From: JAHDCE01 sp051275765
GTDB taxonomy: Bacteria > Bacteroidota > Bacteroidia > Chitinophagales > Saprospiraceae
Length of the DNA stretch: 10,594 nucleotides
Direction: 5' to 3'
Assembly (NCBI GenBank): GCA_051275765.1
Contig: JBNMOV010000137.1
Span: 1-10,594 of the forward strand
Shown here: positions 5,497 through 10,594 of the stretch, piece by piece
Numbering within the stretch: the first letter of the stretch is position 1
Layout: every line of letters begins with the position of its first letter
The notes under the pieces: model-generated
Told to the model about the DNA's origin: nothing
Databases searched by the model: none
What the model saw: the letters and a program-made list of their open reading frames with translations, nothing else
Position numbers and translations under genes: made by a program

Positions 5497-8405
5497 TCTT
5501 TAATCAGTTTATCTTTCAATTTGATACGAGAACCTTTTTCTACTTGATAGAGTATCGTTACTTCTTTAGTGGTATAGTCTATTACGTCGATCTTCGCTCC
5601 TCCATATTCTGGCTTTTTGCGGAATGCAGCAAAACCTTGTTGACAATTTTCTAAGTCGATAGTTTTTACATATACATAAGATAAATCCTTGGCAGCCAGT
5701 CCTAATACTGCATTTTTGATGACTAATTTTTTTACAGTAATCGTGGATTCTTCTCCAGCACTCAGCCCTTTGTCGCCACTACCATCTACGATGCAATCAT
5801 CTATCGCGATGATGCTACCAGAAAAATCCATTCCATCATTTCCTGTATTTAGGAATTGAGAATGTGAGATTTTTCCTTTACAAAAATCTGCATCGAATCC
5901 ATCTCCAAAGGTTTCTGCAATGGTCATTTCTCTTATATCAAATTCTGAACGAATGATATTCAAGGCATCTTCACAGGAATTAGAACGGATAATCGTCTTT
6001 TCTATTTTTACATCAGATTCGTAAAAAGTGACTGCTCCTGTGAGTTGCCAATTTTTATATTTCCAAGTATCTAAATTGCTAAAAACGGCATAATTCAGTA
6101 TGGATTTTCCTCCAGCTTGCATTACAGTAAAACCTCTCGCACTTTTATCAGAAGAAGTAATAACTACTGGCGATCCATCTGTTCCATTCATTTCTACAGG
6201 CGACTGACTCATGAATGCAGCTCCTTTAATAAAGTCTAACTGGCAGCCTTGTTCGAAGATAACTTTGTATCCTTTTGGAATGATAATATCCTTAGATATA
6301 GTCTGAATTCCTTCTTGAAAAATGATGTACTTATTCCTTATGCTGTATATTCCTGTTGTATCTAATTCTACATTCGAAAAGATTTCTTGTGAGGCTGTTG
6401 TATTCCTAGGAGTAGAATATTTATGAATGGTAGAATGCATTATTGTATCCATTCCTATAGGTTGGAAGAAGATATATTTGGCTTCTAAAGGAATGTCAAG
6501 CGTTTCGTAGCGGTGTATTTTTTTGCCATGATTATTCCATGCTACGATGGGTTCATCCAATGCGAAATTCATATTTTCAGCATAGACTCCTGTTCCTAAT
6601 ACTTTTAATGGAATACCATGTTTATTTTTGAATACGATTTTTTTAGTTGTTACACCTCTGCCTTGCTCGTTTGCAATGATAGCATGTTCATTTGCAGGAT
6701 ATAGTGCCAATTGTATTTTTTTAGCTCGATTAACTATCTGATTAGGATCGAATGTAGCAGTAGGAAATTCTGTTTTTAAAAATTCTTGTCTTGCCAATGC
6801 TCCTGCTTTTACTTCTTTGACAAAAGCATAGACATAATCTTGTTGTGTGAATTTATCTAGGAAATAAATATATCTATTCACAAACGATGTATCAGCAGAC
6901 AGGTTTTCAAAAACACCTATATCATCCTTTGTATCCTCTGGATATCCAAAGTGTTTTTGTCCTAAAAAACTTCCTTCATACCAAATCAATCCTACGTTTC
7001 CATCATAACCTATAGGTTCTAATTTATTGGTAGCAGGATTATAATAGAATCGTTGATTGTGCCAAATAATCGCATGATGTGCATCCATGAGATCACAAAT
7101 AGCATAATACTTTGCTAATTGATCTATATCGAATATTTCACTAGCTGGTTTTAGTTTACTTTGGTATTGATATAGTAAGTTATTTGCCTCATCAAAATGC
7201 TTTGCTAATACTGGTGATTTCAAGGTTTTACTTTCACCAAAAGCAGTAATTTCTGCATCCTTGAATTGAGCATATTCTCCTGCTATCGAAGAAGGCAGTG
7301 AATTATATTTTTTCATTGCCTTCTGCCAAGCATTCCACATGGCAGCTTCTTGAAATTTGACGATAGGTCCTTCTCTCCTAGATTTATATTCTAATAATTG
7401 CTTTTCGAAATGTTCTTCGTAAGCGTAGATTCCTTTAGGTACACCATTAAAATCCATGGAAACAAAATCGTAGCGAGTCGTGAGGATGTCTTCTCTTTCC
7501 CATAATTGATGAAGCACCCATTCGTAGAGTAAATTTCTTGCTTTTGGCGTTTGGAAAGAAACTGTTTTGAGGCGTTTCCACGTGTGATCTTTTTTGAATT
7601 TCACTCGATACGACCATTTATCACCACTCAAATGATCTGTCCAATCTCCTTTCAATCTAGCTTTAGCATCTAGTTCGTTTTCGCCTTCTTCTAGTTTTAC
7701 ATTGATCCAATCATCATCTGAAGAAATTAAAATTCCTCTTTCTAATGCCTCATTTCTTTTCTTGGATATTTTATCAAATTCTACAGGATCTATCCTTAGA
7801 TTCAATTTTTCTGGTTGGAAGGCTGGACTATTAGATACTGGAGCTATCTTAGTGAATTTTATGGCTAAATCATCGAAATAAATTTCACCTTTCCCTTCTA
7901 CTTCCAAATTCAATACAATCGTATCCACATTATTGGGAGGCAAAAAAGAAAACTCCATTTTAGACCAATCATCCTTTTTATCAAATTCACTAAAAGAACG
8001 ACTGAATATCTTTTCTTTCTTTGCATTGATATGAATGATAGGTTTTGGATTGCCCTTCCCTACTTTCGCCCAAACAGACACATGAGCATATAAATTTTTA
8101 GGATGACCAATTTCTATAAATGAAGTATGCTGAGAACTATCGCTTAATACAAGAATAGCATATTCTCCAGTTTTGGCAAGAGTTTTCGTTTGGAATTCAC
8201 TACCAGAAAAAAGATGTCCAGCACCATAAAAAGATGTTCCTTTTGTCTTTTCGTAAGAGGTATCAATTAATAATTGTTGGCTTGTATTTTCATTGAAAAC
8301 ATAATAAATACCAGCCAATAGCAAAAGCCCCACTACAATTAGCATAAGGCGAGGCAAAAGACGTTGATAATTAAAAGGTATGGCAGATGGCTGCTTGACT
8401 ATCAT
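5493..8405 (-). CDS. CotH-family kinase-like protein with C-terminal beta-helix (paralogue B)
   Basis: A 970-residue paralogue of the downstream gene and second in the operon. It has a basic N-terminus, one membrane segment (about 17-37) and a predicted N-in/C-out topology. The beta-sandwich-like domain spans about 45-184 and ends IYFDDLAIKF. CotH motifs are DDDW (230-233), RLKGDW (250-255), YRVKFKKD (266-273), RYDFVSM (311-317), YAYEEHFEKQLL (327-338), CDLMDAHHAIIWHN (437-450) and EPIGYDGN (463-470). The beta-helix (about 705-925) carries CEDALNI (811-817), GDGFDADF (834-841), GNDGMDFSG (855-863) and GDKGLSAGE (877-885). Against paralogue A it has Met-Asp (440-441) where A has Thr-Gly before AHHA, and an unrelated stretch after YDGN (GLIWYEGSF), so substrate or partner specificity has probably diverged. 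It starts in a 4-base ATGA overlap with the DUF4956 stop and ends in another with paralogue A, indicating translational coupling. Kinase activity is a family inference only. Confidence 0.88.
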   Translation of the reverse strand: MIVKQPSAIPFNYQRLLPRLMLIVVGLLLLAGIYYVFNENTSQQLLIDTSYEKTKGTSFYGAGHLFSGSEFQTKTLAKTGEYAILVLSDSSQHTSFIEIGHPKNLYAHVSVWAKVGKGNPKPIIHINAKKEKIFSRSFSEFDKKDDWSKMEFSFLPPNNVDTIVLNLEVEGKGEIYFDDLAIKFTKIAPVSNSPAFQPEKLNLRIDPVEFDKISKKRNEALERGILISSDDDWINVKLEEGENELDAKARLKGDWTDHLSGDKWSYRVKFKKDHTWKRLKTVSFQTPKARNLLYEWVLHQLWEREDILTTRYDFVSMDFNGVPKGIYAYEEHFEKQLLEYKSRREGPIVKFQEAAMWNAWQKAMKKYNSLPSSIAGEYAQFKDAEITAFGESKTLKSPVLAKHFDEANNLLYQYQSKLKPASEIFDIDQLAKYYAICDLMDAHHAIIWHNQRFYYNPATNKLEPIGYDGNVGLIWYEGSFLGQKHFGYPEDTKDDIGVFENLSADTSFVNRYIYFLDKFTQQDYVYAFVKEVKAGALARQEFLKTEFPTATFDPNQIVNRAKKIQLALYPANEHAIIANEQGRGVTTKKIVFKNKHGIPLKVLGTGVYAENMNFALDEPIVAWNNHGKKIHRYETLDIPLEAKYIFFQPIGMDTIMHSTIHKYSTPRNTTASQEIFSNVELDTTGIYSIRNKYIIFQEGIQTISKDIIIPKGYKVIFEQGCQLDFIKGAAFMSQSPVEMNGTDGSPVVITSSDKSARGFTVMQAGGKSILNYAVFSNLDTWKYKNWQLTGAVTFYESDVKIEKTIIRSNSCEDALNIIRSEFDIREMTIAETFGDGFDADFCKGKISHSQFLNTGNDGMDFSGSIIAIDDCIVDGSGDKGLSAGEESTITVKKLVIKNAVLGLAAKDLSYVYVKTIDLENCQQGFAAFRKKPEYGGAKIDVIDYTTKEVTILYQVEKGSRIKLKDKLIKE

Positions 8406-9085
8406 ATAATCAAATTAGGCTGATCTATGAATGAAACCGTAGTTTTTTCAGACATCCCTCTTATCTTTTTCCTGACAGATTCTAACTGTGCAACACTCTC
8501 TGCTTTACAGATAAATGACACATCTAAACCTGTAGATAAACTATCCATTCTCTTGAGTTCTACATAAGGCAAATCCTCTGACAATAAGGCTACAATCTCT
8601 TCTATATTTTCCTTATCTGTACTAATATTGATGTACATCTTGTCTTCTGTCTTAAAGGATTCTTGCTTGTATATGAATTTACTTAACCAAAGTAAGAGCA
8701 GAATTAACAATATCGCTATCGTAGCTAAAATGGGCTTATTCGCTCCATTGGCAAGACCTATGCCTATCACTAAAAACAAGAAGGTTAACTCTTCGGGATC
8801 TTTAATCGCAGCTCTAAAACGTACGATAGATAATGCACCTACCAATCCCAAAGACAATGCTACGGAAGATTGAATAATGGTAATAATCAACATCGTACCT
8901 AATGCCAAAGGCAAAAATATGCTCGCAAATTTCTTACGATTACTGACTGCTGAACCAAAATATAGATAATAATATTGGACAACTATGGTCAATATGGTAG
9001 CAACGATAAGATTAATGATAAAGGAAGTGAGATCTACTGTATTAGTAAATTGTTCCAAGTATTGTTCGAATATTGATCCTTCCAT
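8402..9085 (-). CDS. DUF4956 membrane protein
   Basis: A 227-residue integral membrane protein and first gene of the operon. Hydrophobic segments lie at about 20-40, 54-72, 74-88, 100-114 and 117-137. The family signature is the Gly-rich stretch LGLVGALSIVRFRAAIKDPEE (79-99), followed by LFLVIGIGLANGAN (103-116). Charge distribution (acidic N-terminus, RKK at 50-52 and RFR at 89-91 inside) suggests N-out and a cytosolic C-terminal domain. That domain (about 148-222) has an alternating beta/alpha pattern like an ACT or ferredoxin-like fold. The Gly-rich core followed by a small alpha/beta tail recalls MgtC proteins; this is my inference. Genes of this family are, as I recall, found beside VTC and CotH genes in diverse bacteria, so a role as membrane partner or conduit for polyphosphate is plausible but unproven. 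The A-rich run aaaaaATG precedes the chosen start. Confidence 0.88.
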   Translation of the reverse strand: MEGSIFEQYLEQFTNTVDLTSFIINLIVATILTIVVQYYYLYFGSAVSNRKKFASIFLPLALGTMLIITIIQSSVALSLGLVGALSIVRFRAAIKDPEELTFLFLVIGIGLANGANKPILATIAILLILLLLWLSKFIYKQESFKTEDKMYINISTDKENIEEIVALLSEDLPYVELKRMDSLSTGLDVSFICKAESVAQLESVRKKIRGMSEKTTVSFIDQPNLII

Positions 9086-9132
9086 TTTTTATATGCTAAA
9101 CGCTAGTTAATTACACAAAAATAAAGCGGGGG

Positions 9133-9140
9133 CAAAGATA
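9133..9140 (-). promoter_or_regulatory. candidate Bacteroidota-type -7 box of the operon
   Basis: On the - strand this reads TATCTTTG, a full match to the Bacteroidota consensus TAnnTTTG, with its end 47 bases before the DUF4956 start codon. No good TTTG (-33) element is seen 18-21 bases upstream. A second match, TATTTTTG, lies at 9116-9123, also without a -33 element. Confidence 0.5.
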
Positions 9141-9283
9141 GGGAATGTAATTGATAGATTAATATAGAATACAAGCTTGACTTTAAACTCGCTACTTTTT
9201 TAATTTAAGGATGTTTTTAAACGTAAATATGTTAATACTAAAAATTACTTCTAATTTTATGGAATTTTATTCCTAAATGAATC

Positions 9284-9313
9284 TTTATTATAAGTACAAG
9301 GTTACTAACTTTG
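9284..9313 (+). promoter_or_regulatory. candidate recQ promoter (-33 / -7)
   Basis: TAACTTTG at 9306-9313 matches the TAnnTTTG -7 consensus exactly, and TTTA at 9284-9287, 18 bases upstream, is one base off the TTTG -33 element. Transcription would start around 9318-9322, giving a leader of about 30-35 bases before the ATG at 9354. Confidence 0.6.
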
Positions 9314-9353
9314 TAGATAACTCAATTTGCTACCAAATTAATACATACTATAT

Positions 9354-10594
9354 ATGAATATTGCTGCTGCCAAAGATGTTTTGAAAACCTATTTTGGATA
9401 TGATAAATTTCGTCCTATGCAGGAGGAAATTATCCAAGCGGTTTATGATCAGAAGGATGTAGTCGTATTAATGCCTACTGGAGGTGGAAAATCTATTTGC
9501 TTTCAGATCCCTGCTGTCACTATGCCTGGAACCTGTCTAGTCATTTCTCCTTTAATTGCCTTGATGAAAGATCAAGTAGAAGGATTGAAATCTAATGGTA
9601 TCTCAGCTGCATTTATGAATAGTAGCTTAGGTGGTATGGAAATGATGGCTGTCCAAAATGATTTGGCTAGAGGAAAAATAGATTTACTCTATATTTCTCC
9701 AGAAAAAGCAGTTACGCATGATTTTATCACTTTTATGAAAAATATAAAAGTGAATATGATTGCGATAGATGAAGCACATTGTATTTCATCTTGGGGACAT
9801 GATTTTCGTCCAGAGTATACGAAGTTGAAATTTTTGCGACAGCAATTTACAACAGCTCCTATCATCGCTTTGACTGCGACTGCTGATAGATTGACGAGAA
9901 AAGATATAGAGGATCAACTAGGACTAAAAGATCCAGAACGTTTCACTGCTTCATTCGACAGACCTAATTTGAGTTTGACTGTACTTCCAGGTAGAAACAG
10001 AATGGAACAAATCGTGAGTTTCGTTAAAGGCAAACCTAACCAGTCTGGTATTATTTATTGTCTAAGCAGAAAGAGTACAGAAAAACTCGCTGCTAGTCTG
10101 AATAAAAATGGTATCAAAGCTGCACATTATCATGCAGGACTGCCTAGTCAAATGCGATCTGAGGTGCAGGAGGATTTTATTAATGATAATATTCCTATCA
10201 TCTGTGCTACGATTGCCTTTGGAATGGGAATTGATAAATCTAATGTGAGATGGGTTATTCATTATAATCTGCCTAAAAATCTGGAAGGATATTATCAAGA
10301 AATAGGTCGTGCTGGAAGAGATGGAGCGAAGGCAGATACTTTGCTTTTTTATAGCTACGCAGATGTATCTATGCTGCGAGATATATTGACCAAAAACGAA
10401 TCGCAGAACGAAGGTTTGCAACTCGCAAAATTGGAGAGAATGCAGCAATATGCAGATTCGCTGATTTGTAGAAGGAAAATATTATTGAATTATTTTTCTG
10501 AAAATACAGACGGTAATTGTGGCAACTGCGACATTTGTAAAAACCCTCCACAGCATTTCGATGGTACTGTATTGGCACAAAAAGCTTTGTCTGC
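9354..10594 (+). CDS. recQ: ATP-dependent DNA helicase RecQ (5' part, cut by window end)
   Basis: The frame stays open from ATG 9354 to the window end, giving 413 complete codons. It encodes a superfamily 2 3'-5' DNA helicase that unwinds recombination and repair intermediates. Helicase motifs run in order: motif 0 YFGYDKFRPMQ (13-23), Walker A MPTGGGKS (40-47), motif Ia VISPLIALMKDQ (63-74), motif II DEAH (139-142) followed by the RecQ aromatic-rich loop CISSWGHDFRPEY (143-155), motif III ALTATA (172-177), motif V ATIAFGMGIDKSNVR (285-299) and motif VI QEIGRAGRDG (315-324). The zinc cysteines are Cys372, Cys389, Cys392 and Cys395, with the 17-3-3 spacing of E. coli RecQ. The rest of the RQC domain and any HRDC domain lie beyond the window. 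It is divergent from the CotH operon and has its own promoter, with no functional link evident. Confidence 0.96.
   Translation, partial: MNIAAAKDVLKTYFGYDKFRPMQEEIIQAVYDQKDVVVLMPTGGGKSICFQIPAVTMPGTCLVISPLIALMKDQVEGLKSNGISAAFMNSSLGGMEMMAVQNDLARGKIDLLYISPEKAVTHDFITFMKNIKVNMIAIDEAHCISSWGHDFRPEYTKLKFLRQQFTTAPIIALTATADRLTRKDIEDQLGLKDPERFTASFDRPNLSLTVLPGRNRMEQIVSFVKGKPNQSGIIYCLSRKSTEKLAASLNKNGIKAAHYHAGLPSQMRSEVQEDFINDNIPIICATIAFGMGIDKSNVRWVIHYNLPKNLEGYYQEIGRAGRDGAKADTLLFYSYADVSMLRDILTKNESQNEGLQLAKLERMQQYADSLICRRKILLNYFSENTDGNCGNCDICKNPPQHFDGTVLAQKALS

Larger units (their letters stand above)
2569..8405 (-). repeat. tandem duplication of a 2.9-kb CotH gene
   Basis: The genes at 2569-5496 and 5493-8405 are colinear paralogues with the same domain order and nearly equal length (975 and 970 residues). 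Similarity is visible in DNA too; for example both copies carry an identical run of over 20 bases around the YKSRREGPI codons (near 4460 and 7380). The protein match is strongest in the kinase core and in the beta-helix, where ENCQQGFAAFRKKPEYGG is identical. It is weakest just after IGYDGN and in the segments before the beta-helix. Overall divergence shows an old duplication, not a recent one. Confidence 0.9.
9086..9353. other. divergent promoter region between the operon and recQ
   Basis: A 268-base AT-rich spacer without a supported gene. It holds candidate promoter boxes for both directions (9133-9140 leftward, 9306-9313 rightward) and a short hairpin, ggaat (9261-9265) with attcc (9269-9273), about 45 bases upstream of the recQ -7 box. 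I see no long inverted or tandem repeat. Confidence 0.6.

Noticed and set aside
10062..10578. Open frames on the - strand opposite recQ.
   Set aside because: They overlap conserved helicase and zinc-cysteine codons of recQ and have no recognisable protein features.

Overview
The window looks like the chromosome of a low-GC member of the Bacteroidota. The evidence is AT-rich intergenic DNA, start codons without Shine-Dalgarno sequences but often preceded by A/T runs, promoter-like TAnnTTTG (-7) boxes upstream of recQ and of the large operon, and a YciI-type protein of a style I associate with this phylum. Genus cannot be told from the sequence alone. There are no tRNA or rRNA genes, no CRISPR array and no recognisable transposase.

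Left part (1-1788): the window opens inside a YciI-domain gene on the + strand. Its upstream part is still readable as protein but is interrupted by three in-frame TAA codons, leaving a 106-codon open frame from 111. A 295-base spacer follows, containing a perfect 15-bp inverted repeat (490-504 / 556-570). Next come a small P-loop kinase-like protein (727-1296, +) and a short alpha/beta hydrolase (1291-1788, -), whose 3' ends overlap by 6 bases.

Central part (1811-9140): a compact four-gene operon on the - strand is the main content. In transcription order it encodes a DUF4956 membrane protein (9085-8402), two tandemly duplicated CotH-family proteins of about 970 residues (8405-5493 and 5496-2569), and a VTC-type polyphosphate polymerase domain protein (2563-1919). 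The first two junctions are 4-base ATGA overlaps and the third gap is 5 bases. A candidate promoter lies at 9133-9140, and a strong UUCG-loop hairpin with a U-rich tail (1811-1858) ends the unit. Each CotH protein has one N-terminal membrane anchor, a beta-sandwich-like domain, a divergent CotH kinase domain and a C-terminal Asp/Gly-rich parallel beta-helix.

The layout suggests one membrane-associated machine. The VTC domain would make polyphosphate in the cytoplasm, DUF4956 would be the membrane partner, and the two anchored CotH proteins would act outside the cytoplasmic membrane on a surface or periplasmic substrate. The family assignments are well supported; the joint function is inference.

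Right part (9354-10594): recQ runs rightward from its own promoter, divergent from the operon, and is cut by the window end just after the zinc-binding cysteines.
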